Shown here piece after piece: positions 52,209 through 64,000 of a stretch of DNA of 64,000 nucleotides. Numbering within the stretch: position 1 is the first letter of the stretch; the number at the start of each line of letters is the position of its first letter. The notes beneath the pieces were generated by a model. The model was not told the DNA's origin. It was given only the letters and a program-made list of their open reading frames with translations, and did no database searches. Source of the stretch: Myxocyprinus asiaticus (Eukaryota > Chordata > Actinopteri > Cypriniformes > Catostomidae); assembly GCF_019703515.2 (NCBI RefSeq), contig NC_059372.1, forward strand, positions 13,519,992-13,583,991. The letters are read 5' to 3'. The translations under genes were made by a program, and so were the position numbers.

Positions 52209-53690
52209 GATGACAGAGTGTCTAAGCGTGCGGGGAACTTTTTAGAAGCTGGTGCACAATAAATGGTTGGAATATTGGTGCTACTTGCAACATGACTGAA
52301 ATGACTGATTTACGGTTGAGACGAAGCCAGCAGCACTTGAATGATATGAGGTCCTAGCATAGTATCAAACAATATCAAACATGTTTTCTTTGATTTTGTT
52401 TCCGTTATGCTGCATGTTGAATAACTTTTTGGCGTGCCATCACAATCTTTGCTAAAATGGCTTTGGAACTATTTAAAATATTGAAGAAGCTATGAAGTCC
52501 TATAGGCGCTGTTTTTATAGAAAAAAGCTCTTCATTTATACAGGAAAAAGTTAAATGTTCAAAATATTCTTCATATATATTCTTGTTTTGCAGTAACTAA
52601 ACTGACTTTATTCTTCAAAGTAGTCATTTGCTTTTTGCTGTAGCAATTTCAGCTATAGGTCTGTACTGAATACAATACATGTAGGAGGTCATTCAATTAT
52701 TTGACGGAATTTCCCATTTCTAGTGTTCATGTGGTTTTGCTGTACGTTACCTGAGACTGGTATTTTTGATCTTTGACTGTCAAAAACCATCCATCAGAGA
52801 GTGCATATTTTTGTCCATGTGAACAGTAGTTCCATTGTCTTTGCTTATAAACAGTAGGTGTGGTTCGGTTAAGTGTATACTGGACAATCATAGTACTCTG
52901 AATCAGTACGCATGCCTTGCTTTTATGTGGCTAAATCCACTGTATTCAGTTTTGGATGTCATCAACATTCATAAAGTCAGAGATTTGTTTGATCTCAGCT
53001 ATGGTATGTCTGTCTATTGATTTAAAAAAACAAAACATTTAAACTGTATTATGATTACAATGGCTGACATTAGAAAATGTCCTATGGATTTCATTGTTAC
53101 TGTTATATTGTTTGTGCCATAAGTCTAGTAAAAAACTGTTATATCAGTAAATGCTTTTAAAGAGAGAGTGAAATCCATAAATATTTGGGGCATTTCAGAA
53201 ACATCATCTACAAGTTGAGTTAAGTGTTAAAGGATATTATTATCAAAAATGCAATTTGCCATTATTGAATTTGAACTTTAAACTTGTTTATGAGAAGTAG
53301 TCCCTCGAGACATTGTGACAGTACAGCAATATTCACAGTTTATATTAATATTTTCAAAATTTGTAACAGGAAACAGTTATGTTCTAAGCATAAAGCTAGA
53401 TTGTTCTTATGGACCTTCAGTATTTATCTAATGGATTCTTATCTTAATTAGTACAATACTATAAATGTACATTTTAATATTGTGAAGAAGGAATGGTATA
53501 ACTAGTTTTATCTAATGCTATAAATATTAAAAAAACTGTTCAACATTTTAATTTGCGCAGGGGTAATGAATTTTAAATCCGTGCTTAAGAATTGCATTTA
53601 CAGATCCGTTAACAATATTTATTTTGTATCAATTGTAATGTTTGGGATTAACTTGTTATTTGAATAAATTAACACTGAACATACAAGATG
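52209..53690 (+). other. pou6f1: pou6f1 3' UTR
   Basis: AT-rich sequence without repeats follows the stop codon. AATAAA occurs at 52258-52263 (only 50 bases after the stop) and at 53663-53668. The repeat-free stretch between them suggests that the long 3' UTR is used, perhaps together with a very short form. Confidence 0.55.
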
Positions 53691-54139
53691 TTATAAATGT
53701 CTTTATTGAAAATGTTATCACACTCCATCATGGTAAGTAGCCTACTTTTGGTAACAGTAGATTTTTAACATGTACTGGCACCAGTTGTTTTCATTTATCA
53801 CACACTGAACAAAAACAGACTTGAAATTTCACAAGTTAATTCTCAGAACACCGATGAAAAGAAAAAGAACCTGTAGACTGATAAAAAGTTAATACGATGT
53901 ACACAGATCAGGTTAATTTTAAATCACTGTCCTAAATTCCTTATTGTGGCGCTGATTTACGAAATATTGTGTCTGAATAGGTACATGTAAATACACAAAT
54001 GCATTAATTCTAAGTAGTTTATTGAAGAATTTAGGGAATCAATTTCATTTTCCATTATCTTCATATTTTATCCTACATTTCATAATAAATACTATAGTTT
54101 TTTTTTTTTTTTTTTTTAACACACAAATCAAATTAAAGC

Positions 54140-54935
54140 ATATTAATGAGGGCTGACTTTAGCTGGTCTCCCAGCCTGACCATCTTAAAGGAATATTCCC
54201 GGTTCAATACAAGTTAAGCTCAATCGACAGCATTTGTGGCATATTATTGGTTACCACAAAAATGTATTTAGACTTGCCCCTCTTCTTAAAAGAAAAGTAG
54301 GCCTAAGTGAGGCACTTACAATGCAACTGAATTGCGCCAATAAATAAACATTAAAACACTCACTATATCAAAAATATAGCCACAAGACATAAACAATATG
54401 GGTGTTACATGATTTTAATGTGATAAAATCACTTAACCTTTTCTATGTAAAAATATAGTCAATTTTACAACTTCGTTGCCATGACAATATTGTCAACAAA
54501 CCCTAAAACAACTGTAAAAATGACAATTTAAACAACTTTACAGCTCAAATAATACACTAGTTTTAACAGAATAATTAATGTAAGTGCTTTTATAAAAGTA
54601 TAAGCTTCACATTTGTGCCTTTAAAACCTCCAAAAAATTGGCCCCCTTCACTTCTATTGTAAGTGCCTCACTGTAACCTCGATTTTTGCTTTTTTAAGAA
54701 AAGGAGGGATGAGTTGAAATTATTTTTTTAAGTAATCAACATTATGCCACAAATGCTGTTGATTTAGCTTAACTTGTATTGAGCCCGGAATATCCCTTTA
54801 AAAGTGCCCTAAACCCCTCTAAAACCAGGCACTGGCCATGCTGGGAGTGGGAGACCACCTTAAACTATGACCAACCAACCATTTTTGGCTGTTTTTAGCT
54901 GTTTTTTGTTTAGTTTTTTCAGCAGGGAAATATGG
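54140..54935. mobile_element. GCTGGTCTCCCAGC-type repeat split by a MITE
   Basis: TAGCTGGTCTCCCAGCCTGACC just left of 54187 and GGCCATGCTGGGAGTGGGAGACC at about 54834-54858 are inverted parts of one repeat. The complete AAAGGAATATTC MITE (54187-54802) sits between them. It lies in the pou6f1-tfcp2 intergenic region. Confidence 0.5.
54187..54802. mobile_element. AAAGGAATATTC-family MITE, complete copy
   Basis: The left end TTAAAGGAATATTCCCGG and right end CCGGAATATCCCTTTAA are inverted; internal blocks match the copy at 22047-22680. Confidence 0.82.
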
Positions 54936-55055
54936 GGTCTCCTTTAACTGGTTAAAGAAGCTCTCAGAATCTTTCTACCATTTTGTCTGATTTATTTTGA
55001 TGATGGTGGTGGGTAATAAAAGTTACCACATTTACATTGATCCAATGGTAGCAAC

Positions 55056-55653
55056 TTAAAGGAATAGTTCATCCAAAAATGAAAATTCTCTCACCATTTA
55101 TTCACCTTCATGCCATCTCAGATGTGTATGACTTTCTTTCTTCTGCTGAACAAAAATGATTTTTAGAAGAATATCTCAGCTCTGTAGGTTCATACAATGC
55201 AAGTAAATGGTGGCTAGAACTTTGTAGCTCCAAAAATCACATAAAGGAAACATAGAAGTAATCCATATGACTCAAGTGGTTACATTTATATCTTCAGAAG
55301 TGATGAGATAGGTGTGGATGAGAAAAATATCAATATTTAAGTACTTTTTTTCTGTTTAGTTTCACTTTCACATCTAAAAGTGAAATATGTTTATCTGTTT
55401 CTCACCCACACTTATCATATCGCTATATATTTAACTACTGGAGTCACGTGGATTACTTTTATGTTTCCTTTATGTGATTTTTGGAGCTACAAAGGTCTAA
55501 TCTCTATTCACTTGCATTGTATCTACAGAGCTGATTTTTTTTCTAAAAATCATTCTGTGTTCAGCAGAAGAAAGAAAGTCATACACATCTGGCATGGCAT
55601 GAGGGTGAGTAAATAACGAGATAATTTTCATTTTGGATGAACTATCCCTTTAA
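55056..55653. mobile_element. AAAGGGATAGTTCACCC-family MITE (upstream of tfcp2)
   Basis: The left end TTAAAGGAATAGTTCATCC and right end GGATGAACTATCCCTTTAA are inverted, with the family's internal landmarks on both arms. It ends immediately before the presumed tfcp2 promoter region. Confidence 0.82.
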
Positions 55654-55659
55654 CTGTAG

Positions 55660-56044
55660 TGTTTTGGCGGGTAAACGATAATACCGCTCCAGGCCGATAG
55701 AGGCCGCTAGTGCACTTGAACTGCTCACTGCTCACTGCTCCAGTCCTTTATGGAGAAAGACTTCTGCGGATATTACGGCAATTTCCACTGAGTAGAAGAG
55801 ATAAACAAACATGTAATATAATACATAAAGACTTTCTTTACTCACCCTTCAGCGCACCTTCATCTCAGTATTTTTTCTTAGAATTTTCGCTGCCTTGTCA
55901 TCTTTTTTTAGCGACCGTTTACAGAATTTAAACGTCTTCTTTCGAGCAAAACAAGTTATCTTGCCAAAAGAAGGACGACGGATGAAAAAATGGCGTGAAA
56001 CGATGAACTTAACCACACTATTAAGCTACCTGCTGCCTGCTGAG
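55660..56044 (+). promoter_or_regulatory. tfcp2: candidate tfcp2 promoter and non-coding exon
   Basis: A GC-richer patch (TTTTGGCGGGTAAACG, CCGATAGAGGCCGC) starts right after the MITE. A possible exon ends at a donor, GCTGAG/GTAAAT, at 56044/56045. The first coding exon is at 56590. A start here is plausible from position and composition but not shown by the sequence. Confidence 0.35.
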
Positions 56045-56589
56045 GTAAATTATACTATTTTTATGACATCTATGATGAAATAACACCTTTATTTTCAATA
56101 AACTGTTAAAAATTTCAATGTGCTTTAACATGTTTACGATTTTTCTTCCTCTGATTTCTATAATGTGATCAGTATATGGTTTTATTCTGAATTATTCTGC
56201 CTTGAGATTCATATGTTTTTTTTATTTGTATTTTATTTTAAGTAATACTTTACAGATCTGTCCAGAACTTGAAAATTGCGTTTCTCAAGGAAAACTGCAT
56301 AAATTCATTAAAAGTCTATTCCATGTAATACATTTAAATCTAATAATATACTTGCAATATACCATTAAAAAATAATAATAATAAAAATAAAAAAAAAATG
56401 TTGCTAATCCATGTGTGAACCTTGTTTTTTTTTTTTGTTGTATTTAGTTTTTTTTAATCCTTTTTTCCCACACTGTGTTTCTGTAGACAGGTGTCAGTGA
56501 TCATCCCTAAACCCAAAAGGAGTTTTTTTTTTTTTCTTTTCTTTTTTTTTTTTTTTTTTTTAAGTTCTCTTGATTTAAGGTGGAAAGTC

Positions 56590-58966
56590 ATGGCTTGGGC
56601 TTTGAAACTACCTCTGGCCGATGAGGTGATCGAGTCTGGTCTGGTCCAGGATTTTGATGCTAGTCTGTCAGGAATCGGGCAAGAGCTTGGAGCTGGTGCT
56701 TACAGCATGAGGTGAGTTTAGGTGCTCACTTATGATTACTATTATTTTGAATGTTTAAGTGATGAAAGATTATTTTTTGAGTATTCCGAGACTTGTGGGG
56801 CATGATAAAAGTCAATGATTGACTTAAGACTTTTTTCAATACTGTGTGTGTTGCTTATTATGGTGAAAAGCAATGTTAATTTTTTTTTAAATTATCTGTT
56901 TTGCCTGGTTGGTCTGTCTATTTTGACTCCTACCGAAGTCCTTGTGTCATTTTTGGCAGTTTTAATTTCCTGATGAGTGTTTTTTTTTTTTTTTTTTTGC
57001 ACAATCTGACCTCCCAGTAAGGCACATGCTGTATCATATATTCGGTTACATGAATAACTTGTGCACTAAGCAAAAGGAAACATTTAGTAAAGTACAGGCC
57101 TGGGTGTGCATGTGTTGTTATATTTCTAGGCTTTTATGAGGTGTCTTATCAGATATTGGTGTTTTTAAAATATACCACTATAGGGTCATAGTGACATGTT
57201 CAAGTTTTCTATAGCATGACCTCAGACGGCTTATCCTTTTTCTTTGCCCCATTTGCATTTATTTGCTAAATTTATCAAAATTATCGGTGTGGTTTAAGTG
57301 GTTAAAATGAAATGAATTCTTATGTTGAGAGGGAGTTAGGTTCACTATGCATGGCAGCTTTAATTGGTCTCCAGGTAACAGAATCACAGTCTGCTGTAAA
57401 GCACATGTTCCAGTCCTGCTTTGCCATCTGTGTGATGTTGTGCTCTTAGATGTTTGAATAGTGTTTGAAATGCACTCTGTGCACTTGAAGGCTTATCTGT
57501 AAAGCACCTGATGTGTCTGCTTAGTTGTTGCACGACATCTCACACATAAACGGATGTTGTATCTTTGACGAACATTACATCCATGTACAAAATTGTAAAG
57601 CAAGTACGAAAAACCTAAAGCATTGTTGTCAAATTAATAAATGTTTTACTTTCTTTCTCTCTCATTGTTTTTCAGTGATGTGCTAGCTCTTCCCATCTTC
57701 AAGCAGGAGGAGTCTAACTTGCCTCCAGAAAGTGACAATAAGATCCTTCCCTTCCAGTATGTACTGTGTGCAGCCACCTCTCCTGCTGTCAAACTACATG
57801 ATGAGACGCTCACCTACCTCAATCAAGGTGTGTTCAACACACTGGCTGAAAAACATCTAAACTAACGTTTAATTCTTATGTGTTTGGAATAGCTGTGGCA
57901 TCCTCTTATACTTTGAGCTCATCAACACAGTGCAAATCTATTTTATTCACGGAGGATGTTAACAATTTGTGAATTTTTTCTTTTCTTTTTTTAAGTCGGT
58001 ATGAAAATTGACTTCTATCAAAATTGACCCTATATACTTCCTTAATAAACATTTCTTGTCTTATCATGTACAATTTATTGGTGCAAGTTATTCAAAAAAA
58101 AAAAAAAATATTGCCTTTGTAATCTTTCATCAAAAAATAATAACTTCTGAAATGACTTTTCTTTTGGCTGACTTCACCATGCGCTCTTATTTTTTAACCC
58201 CTCCCCTCCAACCATATACTGCAGAGACCCTGTTTTATGATCAAGTCCCACTCTACATTTGTTTTTTCACTTGTTGAATTACCTGTTTCCCTTGTCACAT
58301 TGTGGAAGTAAAATGGGTTGCTAGTGCCATTTCATGTTGACTTTAAGCTGCTCATGTGTGTCAGTTTGTATTCAAAATTGAATGTTGGATTCTACTTAAA
58401 ATATTTCTTTATTTCTTTTGATATGTGATAGCTAAACTATGCAACAGCTTCCGACCCTTCTGTTTAGATGCGTTGCTTCCATATACTAGTCCGTACCTTG
58501 TCCAAAGGGAAGCGTAACAAGTAGGGATGGGAAGATATATCGAATTTCAAAGTATATCAAACAAAAATTTGACGGACCATATCGAGGCACAACTCGATAT
58601 TTAAATATTTGCAACATTGTTTTCTGTCCATGTGATCATAAATGAAATGACCCGTCAAACATCATAGTCTCTCTATCGCTTGATTTTTACCCATACTGAG
58701 CTTTTTTTTCTACACTGTTTACATGGTTCACATAAGGTCCAAGGTGCTTAAACTGCTAGAATTTAGCTTTTTGAAATTTAAGTACTGGAATACCTGGAAA
58801 TTGCCTTGTTTTATTGAAAAGTGCTTTGAAATTCAAATGGACCATTTCTTACATGTAATGTGTGTCCATCAAAGATGAGTTCCCGCACTCCACTTTCATT
58901 GAATAATGTGTCAGAAATATCCTTTCTGTTCTTTACATTCAGATAAAAAGGTGAAAAGAAATATAA

Positions 58967-59060
<94 letters not shown>

Positions 59061-62000
59061 TTTTTATTTTTATTTATCCTCTTTTCTCCCAATTTAGAAT
59101 GCCCAATTCCTACTACTTAGTAGGTCCTCGTGGTGGCATGGTTACTCACCTCAGTCCGGGTGATGGAGGACAAGTCTCAGTTGCCTCTGCTTCTGAGACA
59201 GTCAATCCGCGCATTTTATCATGTGGCTCGCTGTGCATGACACCGCGGAGACTCCCAACACGTGGAGCCTCATGCTACTCTCCGCGATCCACGCACAACT
59301 TGCCACGTGCCCCATTGAGAGCGAGAACCACTAATCGCGACCGCGATGAGGTTACCCCATGTGACTCTACCCTCCCTAGCAACCGGGTCAATTTGGTTGC
59401 TTAGGAGACCTGGCTGGAGTCACTCAGCATGCCCTGGATTCGAACTCACGACTCCAGGGGTGGTGGTCAGCGTCAATACTCGCTGAGCTACCCAGGCCCC
59501 CCAGAAATATTATTTTTTATCTCACATAGCACAGATGCCGATTGACTTCCCTCTTGTTAATAAACCGGAACACTGTGTGTGTGATTGACATGCTCATTGA
59601 GCTCTTTAAGTGACAGTAACCTTTTTAGCGCTTGTTATACAAATGAATATATACTCAATTTACAAGGCTGATATTACTTGTAAATTGTACGCATTATTTC
59701 AAACATTGATAGCTCATATCATTATAGAATGTAGAAGTTGTATATTTTTCAACAGAGCAAAACGTGAAATGTGATTATAATGATGATGACAAACAAATTA
59801 TTAAAAATTAAATATACACTTTCACATACATTTTCAGGACAGGTTCTGTTCAGTTTTATTGCTTTTTTTTGCACCTGATCAGCTTGAATGTAGCCCACTA
59901 TTTTTGAAGGTTTATTTGTTTATCTTTTCTTACAGAGAAAGGTATATGAGAAACTCTTGAGCATTTGTATATTGTGTATTAAAGAACGTTGTCATTTAAG
60001 TGTTATTATATCAAATTTAGATTATATTGAATTGTGAACCTCATATCATATATCAAACCATATCATGCCATCCCTAGTAACAAGCACAGCAAACACATTG
60101 ATATGTAAAATCTCATGAAACTTGTTTAAAAACTTCATGTTATGTTCCTTTTGGCTTCAGGACAGTCTTATGAGATTCGAATGCTAGACAATCGGAAAAT
60201 GGGAGAGCTTCCTGAGATCAATAGCAAAATGGTTAAGGTGAGGATTTGTTGTTTGTTCCTCCACTTTCACTTCCGTGTTTGGGGAAACTGTCTGTCATTG
60301 TATTATATCTGAAGAGTTTTTGATGAATCATAACTTTGGTTTATCTCAACCACTGTTTTTCTTGTGGTCACTGCTGGCAGAGCATCATCCGTGTTGTGTT
60401 TCACGACCGTCGTCTTCAGTACACTGAACACCAGCAGCTGGAGGGTTGGCGCTGGAACAGACCGGGAGATAGAATCCTTGATTTAGGTAAATACTATTAG
60501 CCACCACTGACAAAAAGTGGAAAATTACATTATAAAAATCTCCCAGCGGTGTAATAATATAGTCCTTTGATAGTACATATTTGGCACTCTAAAATAAATA
60601 TATTCCTAACATGCATAGTAAGTAGTTATGTCCGGTGTACACTGTACGATTTTGGCCAGAAAATATATAAGAATGTTGATGTCGCACGTCTATCTTGACT
60701 TTTACATAAGATCTCACTTACATATCATACTGTCTGACAAGCAACCATAGTAAATGACAGAAAAAAAACAACCACCTGGCTTTGTGTGAAAGCAGAAATG
60801 TATTTGAGATTGATAACATGCTTGCACTGAACTCCTTCCCAGATATTCCGATGTCGGTGGGGGTGGTTGATCCCAGAGCAAACCCTACACAGCTCAACAC
60901 AGTGGAGTTCCTGTGGGACCCCTCAAAGAGGACCTCTGTGTTTATTCAGGTATCAAAAACCACTCTTCCTAATCTCAAGAATGACTTTCCCAGGCACAGA
61001 TCTTTGTCCTGACCTAAATTACACTGTCAGTGGAGCCTTGAAATTATTTCTTTACTTTGAAAATCCCAACATAAAGTTTAATAAGTGTCTCTGTGTTCTT
61101 TTTTATTTATTTTTTTTTTATACATTTTTATCCCCTTTTTCCCCAATTTGGAATGCCAAATTCCCACTACTTAGTAGGTCCTCGTGGTGGCATGGTTTCT
61201 CACCTCAATCCGGGTGGCGGAGGACAAGTCTCAGTTGCCTCCGCTTCTGAGACAGTCAGTCCGTGCATCTTATCACGTGGCTCGTTGTGCATGACACCAC
61301 GGAGACTTCCAGCATGTGGAGGCTCATGCTACACTCTGCGAACCACGCACAACTTACCACGCGCCCCATTGAGAGCAAGAACCACTAATCACGACCATGA
61401 GGAGGTTATCCCATGTGACTCTACCCTCCCTAGCAACCGGGCCAATTCGGTTGCTTAGGAGACCTGGCTGGAGTAATTTTTAATACTTGCTGAGCTACCC
61501 AGGCCCCCTGTCACTGTGTCCTTTTTATTTAGTCACTAATATACAACTAAATCTACTCAGGCAAGCGCCACTCTTAATTCCTTCAGGAAATGTAAAAATC
61601 TAGTTAGAAGTACATTCAAGAAATATCACATGGTATCTTTTAAAGCTACACTTACTGAGCACTTTATTAGGAAAACTATGGTTCTAATAAAGTGCCAGAC
61701 GTGGTCTTCTGCTGTTGTAGCCCATCCGCCTCGAGGTTTGACGTGTTGTGCATTCTGAGAAGCTATTCTGCTCATTACAATTGTACAAAGTGGTTATTTG
61801 AGTTGCTGTAGCCTTTCTGTCAGCTCGAACCAGTCATTCTTCATTTGACCACTCTCATCAACAAGGGTTTCTGTCCGCAGAACTGCCACTCACTGGATGT
61901 TTTTTGTTTTTGCCACCATTCTGAGTAAACTTTAGAGACAATCCAAGGAGATCAGCAGTTACAGAAATACTCAAACCAGACCATCTGGCACCAACAATCA

Positions 62001-62979
62001 TGCCACGGTCGAAATCACTGAGATCACATTTTTTCCCCATTCTGATGGTTGATGTGAAGATTAACTGAAGCTCCTGACCTGTATCTACATGATTTTATGC
62101 ATTGCACTGCTGCCACATGATTGGCTGATTAGATTATTGCATGAATAAGTAGGTGTACAGGTGTTCCTAATAAAGTGCTCAGTGAGTATGCTTTAACCAA
62201 AACCTCTAAAAAAAAAGTCAGTCAAATATGAGGAAATTGTACAGTGTGTTTTCCTAATATCATTGCATCATTTTCGCACTTGTTCAGGTTCACTGTATCA
62301 GCACAGAGTTCACTATGCGCAAGCATGGAGGAGAGAAGGGAGTGCCATTTCGTGTTCAGATCGACACTTTCAAGGAGAACGAGGCCGGAGAATACACTGA
62401 ACACCTGCACTCCGCCAGCTGCCAAATCAAAGTTTTTAAGGTGGGCTGAGACCACAGCTGATAAACATTAACAATGTGACATTCATACTCTATTTCAATT
62501 CAAGTACAGCTTCATTTTACAAATGATACAGGATTTTCCAAGATAATATGATCCTGATACTCATTATGTTGTTTTTTAGCCTAAGGGTGCAGACAGAAAA
62601 CAGAAGACAGACAGAGAAAAAATGGAGAAACGTGCACCACAAGAAAAGGAGAAATACCAGCCTTCATATGAAACCACTATTCTCACCGAGGTATGTGACC
62701 TGCCCATGGAAACTGTGGGTTTGAAATGAAGGTCTAAATTAAATGAATAAATGAACTTGAAATAAAATAAATGAACTGTGAAGACTATATTTTTGAGTGA
62801 CCAAATACATTTTCATATGTGTCAATCTTAAATGTTCCATAACTTGATTTTGGTATATGGTGATATTTGATACATGTTGAATTTATTCAGTGCTCTCCAT
62901 GGCCTGAGATTACATACGTCAACAACTCCCCATCACCAGGTTTCAACAGCACCCACAACAGCTTTCCTGTGACTGAAGG
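56590..62979 (+). CDS. tfcp2: tfcp2, transcription factor CP2 (grainyhead family), 5' part, 8 coding exons
   Basis: DNA-binding activator (LSF/CP2) of the grainyhead-like superfamily. Exons in the window: 56590-56711, 57676-57827, 60161-60237, 60381-60486, 60843-60949, 62288-62440, 62580-62690, 62891-62979. Phases match, giving 305 residues plus two bases; the gene continues past 64000. The start [17 protein letters not shown] matches the known N-terminus. The CP2 DNA-binding domain follows from about residue 60 ([77 protein letters not shown]). A basic stretch [18 protein letters not shown] and the start of the Ser/Pro region come next. The missing part should hold the SAM-like oligomerisation domain. 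The exon-1 acceptor sits behind a long poly-T tract (56520-56562). Intron 2 holds a hAT element. Confidence 0.95.
58970..59056. repeat. (AT)n microsatellite
   Basis: About 85 bases of uninterrupted AT dinucleotides beside the tail end of the SINE; likely unstable in length. Confidence 0.95.
59057..59502 (-). mobile_element. tRNA-derived SINE (copy 4)
   Basis: Minus-strand copy with head GGGTAGCTCAGCGAG and box B-like GAGTTCGAATCC. AGAAATAT occurs at 59503-59510 and again at 58957-58964, just beyond the AT tract. The tract may therefore have grown from the SINE tail and the insertion may span 58965-59502. Confidence 0.85.
61110..61513 (-). mobile_element. tRNA-derived SINE (copy 5), head partly deleted
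   Basis: Same family, minus strand, in a tfcp2 intron. An imperfect duplication CTGTGTTCTTTTTTATTTA / CTGTGTCCTTTTTATTTA flanks it (61091-61109, 61514-61531). Near 61475 the segment expected to hold the box B region and part of the head is missing: GGCTGGAGTAATTTTTAATAC runs straight into TTGCTGAGCTACCC. Confidence 0.85.
61649..62188. mobile_element. non-autonomous Tc1-derived element in a tfcp2 intron
   Basis: The inverted ends CACTTACTGAGCACTTTATT and AATAAAGTGCTCAGTGAG lie close to TA dinucleotides. Minus-strand sequence near 62040-61900 codes the N-terminus of the same transposase as in the 23625-24467 palindrome ([26 protein letters not shown]). The rest of the gene is lost. Confidence 0.8.
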
Positions 62980-63119
62980 GTAGGCAACTTCTCCTTACAA
63001 ATTTTTCACAATGAATTTAGACAGTATTTACAAACAAAGAAATTGCATTGAGCTGATAAACAGGGTTCCCATGGTCATGGTAAGCCTGAAATATCAGGGA
63101 ATTTAATAATTGTGGTTTT

Positions 63120-64000
63120 CAGACCTGGAAAAGTAATTGAAATGAATTAAATCTTAAGGTAATCGAAATTCTGAATGGGGATGGGCAAAAATATAGATTT
63201 TCCAAAGCATTTCGATCTTCATTTGAACGATCTGGATATTGATTCTTAAATCCCAAGATCGATCTTTGACACTATGTGCTAGTGTTGTCAAAAGTACTGG
63301 TACTTCGGTACCAAATTGATACTGAAATAAAAATAAAAAAATTGAGAAAAAAAGTTGTTCCGTGTAATGTGTGTCCAAAGACAAGATCCACGCGACCCAT
63401 TTGTCATTGAATAATGTCCTTTTTAATACGCTTTCTGTTCTCTACAGTCAGTTGTTGATCAAAAACAACAAAAAAGAAACATTTATTTCTAATCCTTCTT
63501 GGCACAGATAAGATTAAGCCATTCAAGTTGTCTCTCACTCATTTACAGATGCTTTTTACAGAAATGGTTTCCTTTAAGAGGCAGTACCGGTTTTAGCATG
63601 TGTTCAACAAATCAATGTGAATTCTTGTAAATATTATAAATTATGCAAGTAAACAATAAATGTAACAAAAAATAATATATGAAATATAATATTAATTGAT
63701 TGACTACGTGGATTTGTTAATTTTTAAAAAGACAAAATGACCAAAATGTTGAAAAACTAATAAAATATAATTATAAAAATTAATGTTTTTTAATGTACCT
63801 AGTAAGAAGGTCCCCTGTATAATTAACAGCATTAGCTGGGAGAGAATGTCTTTCATATGTAAGCAAAAGGGACATTATAACTGAAATATACCCATATGAA
63901 TTGATATTGAATCAAATTGGAATCGTATCGAGAGCTTGTGAATCGGAAATCAGGAAATCTGTATTTATACTCAGCCCCAGTTCTGAAATAATTATTTGGC
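63120..64000. mobile_element. probable hAT-like element, right end outside the window or decayed
   Basis: From about 63176 the sequence (GGGGATGGGCAAAAATATAG, CATTTCGATC, ATCGATCTTTG) has the look of a hAT-type terminus. The block 63365-63447 (TGTGTCCA, TCATTGAATAATG, CTTTCTGTTCT) is also found at 58860-58940 inside the hAT element of intron 2. ATTGGAATCGTATCGAGAG near 63916 may be part of the other terminus. It lies in the tfcp2 intron after 62979. Confidence 0.45.

Larger units (their letters stand above)
58522..60076. mobile_element. hAT-like element in tfcp2 intron 2, carrying a SINE and microsatellite
   Basis: The left end TAGGGATGGGAAGATATATCG and right end ATATCATGCCATCCCTA are inverted, with ATATCGA/TCATATCATA subterminal repeats. 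A perfect 8-bp duplication GTAACAAG is at 58514-58521 and 60077-60084. No transposase was seen. The interior holds an AT microsatellite and a tRNA-derived SINE, so the original element was about 1 kb. Confidence 0.85.

Noticed and set aside
56491..56589. Upstream ATG in frame with tfcp2
   Set aside because: It would add a poly-Phe run coded by the poly-T tract in front of the acceptor. The conserved CP2 N-terminus starts at 56590.

Overview
The window is vertebrate nuclear DNA, almost certainly from a cypriniform (carp, minnow or loach-like) fish. Genes are split into short exons with GT-AG introns. The encoded proteins are close orthologues of BIN2, SMAGP, DAZAP2, POU6F1 and TFCP2. The space between exons is packed with fish-type DNA transposons (Tc1-like, hAT-like, piggyBac-like), several MITE families and tRNA-derived SINEs typical of carps and zebrafish relatives. 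I cannot name the species from sequence alone.

Layout: bin2 (+, its 5' exons lie left of the window) runs to about 7.1 kb. smagp (+) has a probable non-coding first exon ending near 7479 and coding exons at 11.5, 12.0 and 14.8 kb. dazap2 (-) occupies about 18.6 to 25.0 kb, convergent with smagp. A gap of about 4 kb follows, then pou6f1 (+), with a probable non-coding first exon ending at 29376, ten coding exons from 31152 to 52208 and a 3' UTR to about 53.7 kb. tfcp2 (+) starts coding at 56590 and leaves the window at the right edge. The same five genes lie side by side on human 12q13 with the same relative orientations, the block as a whole being inverted.

The genes are not an operon or one pathway: a BAR-domain membrane-curvature protein, a small single-pass epithelial protein, a small proline-rich adaptor, a POU-homeodomain transcription factor and a CP2/grainyhead-family transcription factor. 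What links them is conserved gene order.

Most non-coding sequence is layered transposon debris, and the insertion order can be read from target-site duplications (TSDs). Examples: a hAT-like MITE inside a Tc1 relic (8-bp TSD CCTTAACC); a Tc1 element inside a TA microsatellite inside a MITE; a SINE and its AT-microsatellite tail inside a hAT element (TSD GTAACAAG); and a 4.2-kb composite hAT element in a pou6f1 intron (TSD TGTGTGTC). The Tc1-like copy at 43.2-44.8 kb is the freshest autonomous-type element, with long, nearly identical inverted repeats and one frameshift. I found no CRISPR array, no bacterial-type system and no convincing undescribed biological system. All exon boundaries and TSDs were read by eye and family names rest on recognition, not on a search.
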